The notes beneath the pieces are model-generated. The model made no database searches and was not told the DNA's origin. It saw only the letters and a program-made list of their open reading frames with translations. Position numbers and translations under genes: made by a program. Shown here one piece after another: positions 52,636-61,174 of a stretch of 64,000 nucleotides of DNA (position 1 is the first letter of the stretch; each line of letters opens with the position of its first letter). Location of the stretch: contig CP026657.1 of assembly GCA_023525915.1 (NCBI GenBank), forward strand, positions 4,178,001 to 4,242,000, read 5' to 3'. Source of the stretch: Acetispira formosa (nom. nud.) (lineage in GTDB: Bacteria; Desulfobacterota; Desulfarculia; Adiutricales; Adiutricaceae).

Positions 52636-54405
52636 ATGGAGAGGGCAAAGTTGAGAAACGTTAGTATCGTTCAAAAACTGGTTATTTTCATCATCATACT
52701 TCTGACCGTAACTTCCGTGGCGGTAATCGCCGTCAACAGTTTTCTGTTCCAGAGGGACATGAAAAGGCAATTGAAGGAAGTAGAGCTGCCTCTGGTGTCG
52801 GACAAGATCCTGAGCCGGGTCCACCAGACGGTCCTGGAGCCGCCCAAGGGTGTTCAGCTTCTGGTCAACAACCCATTTTTCCAAAGCTGGATCAAAGACG
52901 GCGAACCCCAGGAGAGTGACGACGCCGTTTTCAGGATGATGGAGTCCATCATCAAAAACTACGGCATTATGAGCGCCAATTACGGTTCCGGGCTGACGAA
53001 AAAGTACATCAGCGTCAACAGCGGCAATCGCAACATCTTCGATATCACCACGCCTGAAGATCCGGCCTGGGGCTGGTTCTATTCTTTCCGCGACAGCGGC
53101 GCGAAAATGGTGGTCAATGTTTATGTCAATGATCCTGATTGGGGCACCTCGGCCTACATTAACGAACGTGTTGATGTTGACGGACAGTATCGGGGCATGA
53201 TTTCGGTTTCCATGAATCTGGAAAGTCTGGCCAAAGAACTGAACAGCCTGAAGATCGGAGAAGATGGCGAAGTGTTTATGATCGACGGCCAGGGCATTAT
53301 GCGTTTTGTGGAAAACCAGGCCCATGAAGGCAAGAAGGCGGCTGAAGTCAAGCCGGTCTATCAGGAAAAATGGGCGGAAATCACCGCCGGGAAACGCATC
53401 AGCTTCGAATATAAGAATGCGGACGGCAATTTGAGGATGGTCGTGGTCAGCCCGGTGGAAGCCTTGGGCTGGTATCTGGTTTCGGAAGCGGGGACAGGTG
53501 ATATGGACGCCGCCCTCAGGCGCTCACTTCTGACTACGGTGAGTATTTCCGCGATTCTTCTGGTTCTCGGCTGCCTGGTGGGCGTGATTGTCTCCAAATC
53601 CATCACCCGGCCGCTGGCTGTGGTCAGCCGTGATCTTTCCGAGCAGGCCGATTCCATGTCGCAGTATGCCCAGACCATTTCCCATTCCAGCGGCAATCTG
53701 GACAGCCGGGCCAAGGAACAGCAGGATTCGGTCAACGGGGCCACCTCCTCCATCAAGGAAATGTCCGAAGGCATCAGCGCCAGCGCTTCCGACGCCGGAA
53801 CAGCCACCCAACTGATGCAAGCCAACAGCCAGGACATCCAGGCCGGCTTTCAGGCCATTCAAAACATGAGCGAAGCCATGAGCGCCATCAGCGCCTCTTC
53901 CGGCGAGATCAGCAAAATACTGAAAACCATTGAGGACATCGCTTTCCAGACCAATCTTCTGGCCCTGAACGCGGCTGTTGAAGCGGCCCGGGCGGGCGAA
54001 GCCGGGCAGGGTTTCGCGGTGGTGGCTGATGAGGTGCGCAATCTGGCCCAGCGTTCGGCCACGGCCGTTCAGGAAACCGCGCCCATGATTGAGGAAACAG
54101 TCCGCCGGGTGTCGCGCGGCATGGGCATTGTGGAAGAACTGGAGAGCAAGTTCGGCGCCATCATGCATTCACTGGAAGGCGTTAACGGCATTATCGACAA
54201 GATCGGCTCGGCGGCGGCCGAGCAGAGGGACAGCGTCGGTCACGTCAACCAGGTAGTGTCGGACATGGACAGCTTTTCCGGCCAGACCGTGCGTGAGGCC
54301 CACTCCCTGACCTCCATCAGTTCGGAAATGAAGGGCAAGGTGGAAGATCTGCGCCATTCCATTTCCACCCTTCAATCGATCATCAACGAGCGTCAATGGC
54401 ATTAA
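52636..54405 (+). CDS. Methyl-accepting chemotaxis protein (dCache sensor)
   Basis: A chemoreceptor of 589 residues. The first transmembrane helix is [19 protein letters not shown]; the periplasmic sensor (to about residue 290) has dCache-like pieces such as [14 protein letters not shown] and [13 protein letters not shown]; the second helix is [24 protein letters not shown]-like linker and the signalling domain follow, with the hairpin tip [20 protein letters not shown] and [12 protein letters not shown] unchanged. Ligand unknown. The start may instead be TTG 52651, which has GGAGAGGG at good spacing. No cheA or cheW is in the window. Amino-acid or organic-acid sensing is common in this receptor class. 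Confidence 0.95.
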   Translation: MERAKLRNVSIVQKLVIFIIILLTVTSVAVIAVNSFLFQRDMKRQLKEVELPLVSDKILSRVHQTVLEPPKGVQLLVNNPFFQSWIKDGEPQESDDAVFRMMESIIKNYGIMSANYGSGLTKKYISVNSGNRNIFDITTPEDPAWGWFYSFRDSGAKMVVNVYVNDPDWGTSAYINERVDVDGQYRGMISVSMNLESLAKELNSLKIGEDGEVFMIDGQGIMRFVENQAHEGKKAAEVKPVYQEKWAEITAGKRISFEYKNADGNLRMVVVSPVEALGWYLVSEAGTGDMDAALRRSLLTTVSISAILLVLGCLVGVIVSKSITRPLAVVSRDLSEQADSMSQYAQTISHSSGNLDSRAKEQQDSVNGATSSIKEMSEGISASASDAGTATQLMQANSQDIQAGFQAIQNMSEAMSAISASSGEISKILKTIEDIAFQTNLLALNAAVEAARAGEAGQGFAVVADEVRNLAQRSATAVQETAPMIEETVRRVSRGMGIVEELESKFGAIMHSLEGVNGIIDKIGSAAAEQRDSVGHVNQVVSDMDSFSGQTVREAHSLTSISSEMKGKVEDLRHSISTLQSIINERQWH

Positions 54406-54552
54406 GAACTTGTTCGTAAATAGTGATTTTGCCCCCTGGCGTCGTTGCTCCTGGTTTTTTAATGCTCGAAATATTAGTATATTACTCCGCTTAAAAAACA
54501 CTCGCGCCTAGCCAGGGAACAAAATCCCTTATTTACGAACAAGTTCTAAATA
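54405..54552. repeat. Inverted repeat with AACTTGTTCGTAAAT ends
   Basis: AGAACTTGTTCGTAAATA is matched at the other end by TATTTACGAACAAGTTCT. Further inside, CCTGGCG pairs with CGCCTAGCCAGG and CGAAATATTAGTATATTACT forms the AT-rich centre. It begins at the last codons of the MCP gene. Only this copy is in the window; the form is that of a small mobile palindrome. Confidence 0.75.
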
Positions 54553-54572
54553 TCAGACGCTGAATTCCAGCC

Positions 54573-54603
54573 GGGCCGCCCGTGATCTATCGCGGGCGGC
54601 TTT
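54573..54603. terminator. Hairpin between convergent MCP and lipase genes
   Basis: GCCGCCCG and CGGGCGGC pair around GTGATCTATCG-like bases, with TTTGTC after it on the plus strand. It can serve both genes. Confidence 0.6.
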
Positions 54604-54604
54604 G

Positions 54605-55255
54605 TCATATCTTAAAGCGGCCGGTCCTGAAAAAGTTGGCGGCCAGTTTAGCCGTAATCTTGAGGTAAGGAATGCTGGTGTGAGTGGCCGGCACAGTCAC
54701 ATAGTCCGTGCCGCCGGAGGGCTGGGAAGATTCAGCCAGCACTGTGCCGTCGCTTCTGCCTCTAAGCGTGAGCGTGCCTGGTCCCACCGGCACGCTTCCA
54801 GCCACCAGCCCGATCTCGTAGGCCGGCGGCCACGGCCCCGGCCAATCAATGGGCCGGGCGGTGATCAAATCCTGCCCGGCCGGGCCAAACAGCCATTGAT
54901 AAAAAATCCAGTTGTGCAAACTGTCGGCCAGGGGGCTGCCCTTATGGGGAGTCCCCATGGTTATCAGGCGACTGAAATTGGGCGGCTGGTGGAGATTCAA
55001 AAGGCGTCTGGCCACCAGACCGCCCATGGAATGCCCGGCTATGTGGACTGGGCCGGGATTTTCGTCGGCCACCTTCTTCCACAGGGGGAGAATATCTTCG
55101 GCCGCCTCAAAAATGGTTAGTTTGCGATTGGGGTAATCATGGTTGATGACCTTAAAACCCTCCCGCTCCAGCCTGCGGCCTAAAAGGTTGAGCGACCAGG
55201 CCCCCACCACGGCCGCGTGCAGCAACAATACCGTTTGTTTAGCACCTTCTGTCAT
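54605..55255 (-). CDS. Alpha/beta hydrolase, lipase-like
   Basis: About 216 residues with the lipase nucleophile elbow GHSMGGLVARRLL and an oxyanion-region start VLLLHAAVVGAWSLNLLGRRL, close to HGxxG-type phrases but with HAAVVG. Asp and His candidates are in GRSDGTVLAESSQ and ATHTSIPY. It belongs to the short esterase/lipase group related to EstA/PGAP1-like proteins. No signal peptide, so it is probably cytoplasmic. The ATG at 55255 follows AAGGG and the end of the GNAT gene is only three bases away, so the two are co-translated. Confidence 0.85.
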   Translation of the reverse strand: MTEGAKQTVLLLHAAVVGAWSLNLLGRRLEREGFKVINHDYPNRKLTIFEAAEDILPLWKKVADENPGPVHIAGHSMGGLVARRLLNLHQPPNFSRLITMGTPHKGSPLADSLHNWIFYQWLFGPAGQDLITARPIDWPGPWPPAYEIGLVAGSVPVGPGTLTLRGRSDGTVLAESSQPSGGTDYVTVPATHTSIPYLKITAKLAANFFRTGRFKI

Positions 55256-55257
55256 GA

Positions 55258-55740
55258 TCAACCCTTATTCAAAAACAGCCGCATGGGCAGATGACCTTCA
55301 TAAGCGGTGAAGCCCAGCTTTTTATACAATCCTTCACCTTCACGGGAGGCCTGAAGGTCAATTCTTTCCAGCCCCAGGTCGGCGGCTTTCTCCAAAAGAA
55401 GCTTCAGCACTCCGCTGGCCAGTCCGCGCCGCTGGTATTCGGGATAGGTCAGCACATTGGCCAATTCTCCCGTATAGCCCAGCGGAGCGGAGGGCGTGGG
55501 GGATTTGCGGGACACGGTCAGAATGGCGGCCGAGACGATCCTGCCGTTTTCCAGGGCGGCGGCGGCCTCAATCCCGTTGCCCAGCCGCTCGTTGTAATAG
55601 GCCCTGAGATTGTCGGCCATTTGCGTTTTTTCAGATTCCGGGGCTTCGGCTGTCCATTCCGGAAAAAATATCCGGAAAAAATCCAGCCGCGCCCGCACCA
55701 GTTTCTCCACCTCATCATGCCGCAAAAGTCTGATTTCCAT
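55258..55740 (-). CDS. GNAT family N-acetyltransferase
   Basis: About 160 residues with the acetyl-CoA-binding pattern ANVLTYPEYQRRGLASGVLK (Q/R-x-x-G-x-G/A) and a final beta strand region LGFTAYEGHLPMRLFL. The N-terminus IRLLRHDEVEKLVRARLDFF is typical of short stand-alone acetyltransferases. The start is set at 55740, where GAGG lies eight bases upstream; the earlier ATG at 55764 is less favoured. It is the first gene of a two-gene unit with the lipase. Substrate unknown. Confidence 0.88.
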   Translation of the reverse strand: MEIRLLRHDEVEKLVRARLDFFRIFFPEWTAEAPESEKTQMADNLRAYYNERLGNGIEAAAALENGRIVSAAILTVSRKSPTPSAPLGYTGELANVLTYPEYQRRGLASGVLKLLLEKAADLGLERIDLQASREGEGLYKKLGFTAYEGHLPMRLFLNKG

Positions 55741-55796
55741 TACTGCGTCCTCAACTATTTTCATTTCCCTATTATGCCACAGTGCCTCACGGCTTG

Positions 55797-56022
55797 GTAA
55801 CTATTCAGCCCATTTTAAAATGAAAAAATGCGCTGTAATAAAATCAGCTATTTACCTATTCCTGCCACGCCCGCGCGAAGAATTTTTTCGCCAGGCTAGG
55901 CGGAGGCCTTTCAGATCGAGGGGATAGACCTTCAGGTCATCCCCTTGATCTGAAAGGCCGTGGGCGACGCATGGCGGAAAAAGTCTGAGCACCCGCCACC
56001 TACCGGCTGAATAGTTACACGG
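55797..56022. repeat. Inverted repeat of about 225 bp before the thi operon
   Basis: GGTAACTATTCAGCC at the left is mirrored by GGCTGAATAGTTACAC at the right. Inside, GGCCTTTCAGATC and GGGGAT-GACC-TTCA-GGTC-ATCCCC and GATCTGAAAGGCC form a long central stem with a TTCA loop. It ends just ahead of the thi promoter. Confidence 0.75.
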
Positions 56023-56023
56023 C

Positions 56024-56052
56024 TTGACAATCGCGGCTGTTTATTTTACTTT
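56024..56052 (+). promoter_or_regulatory. Candidate sigma-70 promoter for the thi operon
   Basis: TTGACA and TACTTT with a 17-bp spacer; the TPP riboswitch starts about 15 bp after it. Confidence 0.5.
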
Positions 56053-56065
56053 GAGATAACATATC

Positions 56066-56150
56066 AGTAGGGGTGCTCGAAAGGGCTGAGACGGCTTTGG
56101 CCGAACCCTCTTACCTGATGCGGATAATGCCGCCGTAGGAAACTGGACTG
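56066..56150 (+). promoter_or_regulatory. TPP (THI-box) riboswitch
   Basis: AGTAGGGGTGCTC, GGGCTGAGA, GAACCCTCTTACCTGATGC and GGATAATGCCGCCGTAGGAA are the conserved THI-box pieces in order. It should bind thiamine pyrophosphate and reduce expression of thiS-thiF-thiG-thiH-tenI. A terminator hairpin directly follows. Confidence 0.97.
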
Positions 56151-56165
56151 ACACAAGCCTGGCTC

Positions 56166-56206
56166 GCGGTGGTTTTCGCAAATGAAACCACCGTTTTTTA
56201 TTTGGA
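56166..56206 (+). terminator. TPP-riboswitch terminator
   Basis: CGGTGGTTTTCGC and GAAACCACCG form a stem followed by TTTTTTATTT, 8-15 bp ahead of the thiS ribosome-binding site. It is the likely off-switch. Confidence 0.85.
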
Positions 56207-56213
56207 GCAGCTT

Positions 56214-56408
56214 ATGCGTTTGAATGGACAGCCCTATGAAACAGAGACGCCGCGCCCGCTGGCTGAAATCTTGCGCGAGGCCGGATTTGATTGCGAACGG
56301 GTGGCTGTGATGCTGAACGGCCGGATTGTGCCGCGTGATCAACTGGATTCCGCCAGGGTCGCGGCGGATGATGAGCTGGAAGTAGTTTCCTTTGTCGGTG
56401 GCGGCTGA
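56214..56408 (+). CDS. thiS: Sulfur carrier protein ThiS
   Basis: A 64-residue ubiquitin-like protein that carries sulfur as a C-terminal thiocarboxylate for thiazole synthesis. The start MRLNGQPYE and the end VSFVGGG with its terminal Gly-Gly are diagnostic. GGAG stands before ATG 56214; the longer upstream frame runs through the terminator hairpin and is not used. It overlaps thiF by one base (TGATG). Confidence 0.96.
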   Translation: MRLNGQPYETETPRPLAEILREAGFDCERVAVMLNGRIVPRDQLDSARVAADDELEVVSFVGGG

Positions 56409-57049
56409 TGGGCTGGCCGCCGGACAGAGATGGGTTGTTCAGCCTCCTGGCCGCCCGGCATACGCCCGAAGTTCAGGCCGGAATCAGTGCGGGCCGGGTG
56501 GCGGTGGCCGGTCTGGGCGGGCTGGGCTCTCATGTGGCCACGGCCCTGGCCCGCTGCGGAGTCGGCTGCTTGAAGCTGATCGATTTCGATGAGGTGGATG
56601 AATCAAATCTCCATCGCCAATGTTATTTTCCCCGGCACGTCGGCCGTCCGAAAACGTCGGCCCTGAAAGAGATGCTCCAGGATATCAATCCCTATATCGA
56701 GATTCAAACCGCCGACATACGCCTCACTGCCCGCAATGTGCCTGATGTCCTGGCCGGATGGACGGTGATCGTCGAAGCCCTGGATGACGCAGCAGCCAAG
56801 GCGGAGCTGGTCACCGCCGCGCTGGCCGCTTTTCAGCAGGCCCGGATCATCAGCGCCTCAGGCCTGGCCGGGCTGGGAAGCGCCAATGACATTGTCACCC
56901 GTCGGGCGGCCGGGCGGCTGTATGTGTGCGGCGACGGAATTTCTGAAGTGGCGGAAGGGGTCAGCCTTATGGCTCCGCGGGTGATGGTCTGTGCTGGTCA
57001 TCAGGCCAATCTGGCTATCCGTCTATTGTTAAATAATCAAGAACCATAA
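56408..57049 (+). CDS. thiF: ThiS adenylyltransferase ThiF
   Basis: A 213-residue E1-like enzyme that adenylates the end of ThiS. The ATP site is [19 protein letters not shown] and the following [13 protein letters not shown] is the family signature. It is of the short type (about 200 residues) found in anaerobes, not the E. coli length of 250; the CxxC zinc pairs of the longer type are absent. The stop of thiS overlaps its start, and thiG follows after 11 bp. Confidence 0.93.
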   Translation: MGWPPDRDGLFSLLAARHTPEVQAGISAGRVAVAGLGGLGSHVATALARCGVGCLKLIDFDEVDESNLHRQCYFPRHVGRPKTSALKEMLQDINPYIEIQTADIRLTARNVPDVLAGWTVIVEALDDAAAKAELVTAALAAFQQARIISASGLAGLGSANDIVTRRAAGRLYVCGDGISEVAEGVSLMAPRVMVCAGHQANLAIRLLLNNQEP

Positions 57050-57060
57050 AGGTGAAGCAA

Positions 57061-57906
57061 ATGGATGTTTTTAACGGCGCACCGTCAATTTGCCGCCAAA
57101 AGGCGGCAGAGGCTAGTGCATGCCAGTATCCCTTGGATGTCTTTGTTCTGGGCGGCCGTGAATTTTCCAGCCGCCTGATTCTGGGTTCCGGCAAGTACCC
57201 CCTGACCATGATGAAAGAAGTTGTGGAAGCGGGCCAGCCCGACATAGTCACTCTGGCCGTGCGCCGGGCCAATGCGGGCGGCCGGGAAAATATTCTCGAT
57301 CACATCCCGGCCGGAAAAACCCTTTTGCCCAACACCTCCGGCGCGCGCAACGCCCAGGAGGCCTTGACAATCGCCCGTCTGGCGCGCGAACTGGGCTGCG
57401 GCGATTTTATCAAAATTGAGGTCATACCCGACACCAAATATCTCATGCCGGACAATGAGGAAACCCTGGAGGCCACCCGTCTTCTGGTAAAGGACGGCTT
57501 TATTGCCCTGCCTTATATGAACCCGGATCTGGTCATGGCCCGCAAGCTGGCCGAGGCCGGGGCGGCGGCGGTGATGCCGCTGGGCGCGCCTATTGGCAGC
57601 AACAAGGGGCTGGTCACCAGAGAGCTGATAGCCCTGATCATTGAGGAGATGGAAGTGCCCGTGATTGTGGACGCCGGAATCGGGCGGCCCAGCCAGGCCT
57701 GCGAAGCCATGGAAATGGGGGCGGACGCGGTTATGATCAATACGGCCGTTGCCACAGCCGACGATCCCCCGGCCATGGCCAGGGCGTTCTCCCTGGCCGT
57801 AAAAGCCGGGCGTGAAGCTTATCTGGCCGGTCCCGGCCGCGTCGGGCGCGGGGAGGCTTCTTCTCCGCTCACCGGGTTTCTGTCGAATTTGGATGAGGGT
57901 CTCTGA
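57061..57906 (+). CDS. thiG: Thiazole synthase ThiG
   Basis: ThiG (281 aa) builds the thiazole ring from deoxyxylulose phosphate, dehydroglycine and ThiS thiocarboxylate. [14 protein letters not shown], the Schiff-base Lys in [30 protein letters not shown] and [18 protein letters not shown] are all present. The N-terminal 25 residues before LDVFVLGG are longer than in most homologues. ATG 57061 has AAAGGTGA upstream. It overlaps thiH by one base. Confidence 0.97.
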   Translation: MDVFNGAPSICRQKAAEASACQYPLDVFVLGGREFSSRLILGSGKYPLTMMKEVVEAGQPDIVTLAVRRANAGGRENILDHIPAGKTLLPNTSGARNAQEALTIARLARELGCGDFIKIEVIPDTKYLMPDNEETLEATRLLVKDGFIALPYMNPDLVMARKLAEAGAAAVMPLGAPIGSNKGLVTRELIALIIEEMEVPVIVDAGIGRPSQACEAMEMGADAVMINTAVATADDPPAMARAFSLAVKAGREAYLAGPGRVGRGEASSPLTGFLSNLDEGL

Positions 57907-59009
57907 TGAATAATGCTGAATTGATGATGGAGCAAGTCAAGGCCGTCTGGAATTTCGATTTCGAAGCCGTCACTTCCAATCAGGTGCACCGGGCTTTAGC
58001 CAAAGAACGGCTGGCCCTTGATGACCTGGGCGTGTTGCTGTCCCCGGCGGGTTTCCTCCATATCGAGGAAATGGCCCTGAAAGCCCGTGAAGTCACAGCC
58101 CGATTTTTCGGCCGCAACATCGCCCTTTACACCCCGCTTTACATTGCCAACCATTGCGTCAACGAATGTTCATACTGCGGCTATAACTTGCGCAATCATA
58201 TCCGGCGGGCCAAACTCTCTTTTAAAGAGATAGAGACGGAAGCGGAAGCCATTGCGGCCACCGGGCTCACCGAGATTTTGCTGTTAACCGGGGAATCGCG
58301 GGTCAAAAGCGACGTCGATTATATTGCCGGTGCGGTAAAAATCCTGGCCCGGCATTTCAGATGTGTGGGCATAGAGGTTTATCCGATGAATGTGGATGAA
58401 TACCGTCAGATTCAACAGGCCGGAGCCGACTATGTCAGCGTCTATCAGGAAACTTACGATCCCGATCTGTATGACCGCGTTCATCTCTCCGGCCCCAAGA
58501 AGGATTACGCCTGGCGCTTCGGGGCCAACCAGCGGGCGTTGGAGGCTGGTTTTCGCGGTGTGTCCTTCGGAGCGCTTCTGGGGCTGGGTGATTTCCGGCG
58601 GGACGTGCTGGCCACAGGGGCGCACGCCGAGCTGATTGCCAGGAAATACCCGCAGGCCGAAATATCGTTTTCAACCCCGCGCCTTAGGCCCTTTCCCAAT
58701 CAGGAAAAGAATGAGAGCCATGTGGGTGAGGCTGAATTGGCCCAAGTGATTCTTGCTTTACGGCTGTTTATGCCCTGGGCCGGGCTGAGCCTTTCCACCC
58801 GGGAACGGGCTGAGTTTCGTGATCATCTGATCGGCCTGGGCATAACGCGCCTGTCGGCCGGAGTGGAGACCGGGGTCGGCGGCCATAGCGGCGAGGGCAA
58901 AGGGGATGAGCAGTTCCACAAATCCGATGGCCGCAGTGTGGAGGAAGTGCGCCGGGCCATCGCGGCCAAAGGCTGCCAGCCGGTTTTCAATGATTATGTA
59001 CGGGTCTGA
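57906..59009 (+). CDS. thiH: 2-iminoacetate synthase ThiH
   Basis: A 367-residue radical-SAM tyrosine lyase that supplies dehydroglycine to ThiG; oxygen-sensitive, so it suits an anaerobe. The cluster motif is CVNECSYCGYN near residue 82. VSVYQETYDPDLYDRVHLSG and YAWRFGANQRALEAGFRGVSFG follow the same layout as HydG, the paralogue at 27.2 kb, but ThiH lacks HydG's extra C-terminal cysteine site. Start and stop overlap or nearly touch both neighbours. Confidence 0.97.
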   Translation: MNNAELMMEQVKAVWNFDFEAVTSNQVHRALAKERLALDDLGVLLSPAGFLHIEEMALKAREVTARFFGRNIALYTPLYIANHCVNECSYCGYNLRNHIRRAKLSFKEIETEAEAIAATGLTEILLLTGESRVKSDVDYIAGAVKILARHFRCVGIEVYPMNVDEYRQIQQAGADYVSVYQETYDPDLYDRVHLSGPKKDYAWRFGANQRALEAGFRGVSFGALLGLGDFRRDVLATGAHAELIARKYPQAEISFSTPRLRPFPNQEKNESHVGEAELAQVILALRLFMPWAGLSLSTRERAEFRDHLIGLGITRLSAGVETGVGGHSGEGKGDEQFHKSDGRSVEEVRRAIAAKGCQPVFNDYVRV

Positions 59010-59012
59010 GAC

Positions 59013-59612
59013 GTGTTTTGTCTTATAACAGAAAGAAAGCTGTGCCCGGAACCATTGATTGAGCGTGTTGAAAAAGTGCTGGCCGCCGGTGCTCCCTATC
59101 TGATGCTGCGTGAGAAAGATTTATCAGGCGAAGACCTGATGTCTCTAAGCCGGGAGGTGGCCGTGGTCACCAGGCGTTACGGAGCGCGGCTGATAATTAA
59201 TTCCAGCCCGGAAGCGGCTGAGGCTGTGGCGGCCTGGGGGCTTCAGCTTCCATTCAGCCTTTTTATCAGCGGCGGCCTAATCCGCCCGGGACGGCTGATG
59301 AAAGTGGGGGTTTCAATTCATAGCCGGGATGAAGCTCTGGCCGCTGAGCGGGCCGGGGCGGATTATATTCTGGCGGGCCATGTGTTTGAGACGGATTGCA
59401 AAAAAGGTCTGCCGGGCCGGGGTCTGGAGTTTATATCGGAATTGAGGCGTGATTTAAAAATACCGGTGTGGGTGGTGGGCGGTATCAGGCCGGATAATAT
59501 CGGCCTGACCAGAGCGGCTGGGGCAACAGTGGTCTGTGTGCGTTCCGTTTTAATGGAATGCCTTGAACCGGCCGTGTTGTTAAATGATTATCTTATTGGC
59601 CTGAATAGCTGA
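59013..59612 (+). CDS. tenI: Thiazole tautomerase TenI-like (ThiE/TenI family)
   Basis: A 199-residue TIM barrel of the ThiE/TenI family that starts with GTG three bases after thiH. The segment AGHVFETDCKKGLPGRGLEF matches the known Bacillus TenI pattern, with the His of GHVFETD, whereas true thiamine-phosphate synthases have a GPIFPT-like phrase. It is therefore more likely to be the tautomerase that aromatises the ThiG product than the enzyme joining thiazole and pyrimidine. YLMLREKDLSGEDL and VVGGIRPDNIGLTRAAGA are family features. A ThiE function is the alternative. No other ThiE, ThiC or ThiD is in the window. Confidence 0.8.
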   Translation: MFCLITERKLCPEPLIERVEKVLAAGAPYLMLREKDLSGEDLMSLSREVAVVTRRYGARLIINSSPEAAEAVAAWGLQLPFSLFISGGLIRPGRLMKVGVSIHSRDEALAAERAGADYILAGHVFETDCKKGLPGRGLEFISELRRDLKIPVWVVGGIRPDNIGLTRAAGATVVCVRSVLMECLEPAVLLNDYLIGLNS

Positions 59613-59662
59613 AACTGCATTCAGCCACCTTGTTGAAATATGCGGCATCGTCCTTGCGGACA

Positions 59663-59702
59663 GCAGTCTGGGACTTGGCCTTCAGGCCAAGTCCCAGACT
59701 GC
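59663..59702. repeat. Perfect 18-bp hairpin with TTCA loop
   Basis: GCAGTCTGGGACTTGGCC and GGCCAAGTCCCAGACTGC around TTCA. It lies 50 bp after the thi operon and contains the family D core GGACTTGGCC-like text, but has its own outer arm. Confidence 0.75.
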
Positions 59703-59749
59703 TGACAAACCCCCTGTATGGTAAAGTCGATCGTTCAGACTTGTAAAGG

Positions 59750-59850
59750 TCGCCGTAGGCGACGGAGCGACAGCGACTGATATTAAGGGGTTAGCCGCTA
59801 CTCGCCTCGTGAAAACCACGCTTTTCGCGCGGCTGTACCACCGATAGCCA
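59750..59850 (+). repeat. Dispersed repeat family G, copy G3
   Basis: GACGGAGCGACAGCGACTG at 59761, then TACTCGCC and the A/T-rich hairpin GAAAACCACGCTTTTC. Same order as G1 and G2. Confidence 0.6.
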
Positions 59851-59884
59851 CGACGGAATGACTTTGTCAGCAATCTGAGACTTG

Positions 59885-59930
59885 GCCTGTCAGGCCCAGT
59901 CCTTGATCGCGCGGCCAAGGGCCGCACTCC
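59885..59930. repeat. Short element with family D right end
   Basis: GACTTGGCCTGTCAGGCC then CAGTCCTTGATCGCGCGGCC and GGGCCGC. The second half is the right end of the 800-bp palindromes (AGTCCTTTAATCGCGCGGCC). It lies 25 bp from the end of the surface-protein fragment. Confidence 0.5.
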
Positions 59931-59954
59931 TTGTCTTCTTCAAAAAAGAGCAAC

Positions 59955-60530
59955 TCAATTTACAGTTCGTCCACCGTCAGGGCAATTACCGGCGGTGGCC
60001 ACAATCACCACACTATCCAGTAGATAAAGCGTCCCCATGTAACGGCCGTTAGTCCCGGCGCCCTGAACGCCGCCAGGATTGGCCCCAGGACCGCCGGGCC
60101 CCCCAATGCCGGCGCCCGGCAAGCTAAAATCATCCCACAATTCATCATTGTCGGCCACAAGATACTCAATATCACCGCCGGAGGCGACCAGCCGTCCCTG
60201 CCCGCAGATAATCAACGTGGAACTGGCCGGAAGGCTTATGCCCGCACCGCCGTTTATCGTGCGGTTACCGGCCCGGCCAAGGCAGGTCAAAGTCACATCT
60301 TTGGCTATGTATATTATCACTGTGGCTTCCGAGGCTATGTCCAGCCCATGGGCTCCGGCGATTTCAGGTTGATATTTTCTATCGGAAGTTACCTTGAATA
60401 CACCACTATCGAGAGTATCACCCTCATTGATATTCAACTCATTATAGCTTTCCCAGAAAAGCGGAAGATGAAGCTCCGGTTTCAAACTGAAAACGTTGCA
60501 TATATGGTTTCGTTTGCTTTTGCTCGTCAT
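59955..60530 (-). CDS. Beta-helix/Gly-rich surface-protein-like fragment
   Basis: A 191-residue protein with beta-helix-type repeats: SEATVIIYIAKDVTLTC, NGGAGISLPASSTLIICGQG and GAGIGGPGGPGANPGG. This pattern is seen in long surface proteins with carbohydrate-binding-like repeats, normally hundreds of residues longer and exported. Here there is no signal peptide (start MTSKSKRNHIC), and the protein stops soon after one repeat set. GAGGA precedes the ATG, so it can be translated. It may be a cut-down copy whose end was lost next to the repeat cluster at 59.66-59.93 kb. Function unknown. Confidence 0.5.
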   Translation of the reverse strand: MTSKSKRNHICNVFSLKPELHLPLFWESYNELNINEGDTLDSGVFKVTSDRKYQPEIAGAHGLDIASEATVIIYIAKDVTLTCLGRAGNRTINGGAGISLPASSTLIICGQGRLVASGGDIEYLVADNDELWDDFSLPGAGIGGPGGPGANPGGVQGAGTNGRYMGTLYLLDSVVIVATAGNCPDGGRTVN

Positions 60531-61174
60531 AATTTCCTCTGGCTGGTATTAGGTTTCGCACAATTGACTCGCGCGGACGAAAATTGTTGGGCTGTTAATG
60601 AAAAGAAAAACAAGTGAGGGGGTGGCGGGTCTGATAATAATAGCAGTGGGTCTTGGCTCCGTTTCCCGGTATTCCCGGCTATGGCAGGTGATAGAAACAA
60701 TCGGCGTGCTTGAGACCTTTTCCCGCGCTGAAATACAAAACGAGGGATTTTATCACCATTGAACCTAATCGCGTGAGCCGCCGAAGCTTCACGTAGAGTA
60801 CAGGTACATTATACTACATAATGAACACCGAAAGTACACCATGAATGACCTAAAAATGACCAGAATTATAAGATTTAATTGTATTATTTCGCAAAGCGAG
60901 AAATTTAACTGGTAGGTTTGGATTTTTTACCTGTGTGAAGTATTTTATGTTACAATACTTTATTAAATATATTTATTAACAGTAATGCTATTCAGTATTT
61001 CGGCGGCGAAACATCACGTCACGAAGAGAAAAAGATTCGATTGTGGATAAATCCCCGTTCCCTCTGCACACAAGGAATTGCCGAGGCAATGTTTCTGAAC
61101 TGACGGGGCTTTTGGCCGGGAAGCGGCCCAGGTGATGCTGTGGGATAGGTCAACTTTCAAGAAGGGGTGAACAA
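60531..61174. other. Intergenic stretch without a recognised gene
   Basis: About 640 bp. The first 250 bp are GC-rich with no ORF carrying a ribosome-binding site; the part 60840-61000 is AT-rich. A loose inverted pair (CCCCGTT and GACGGGG with GGCTTTT after it) at about 61045-61115 may be a terminator-like leader of the DUF5713 gene. Confidence 0.5.
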
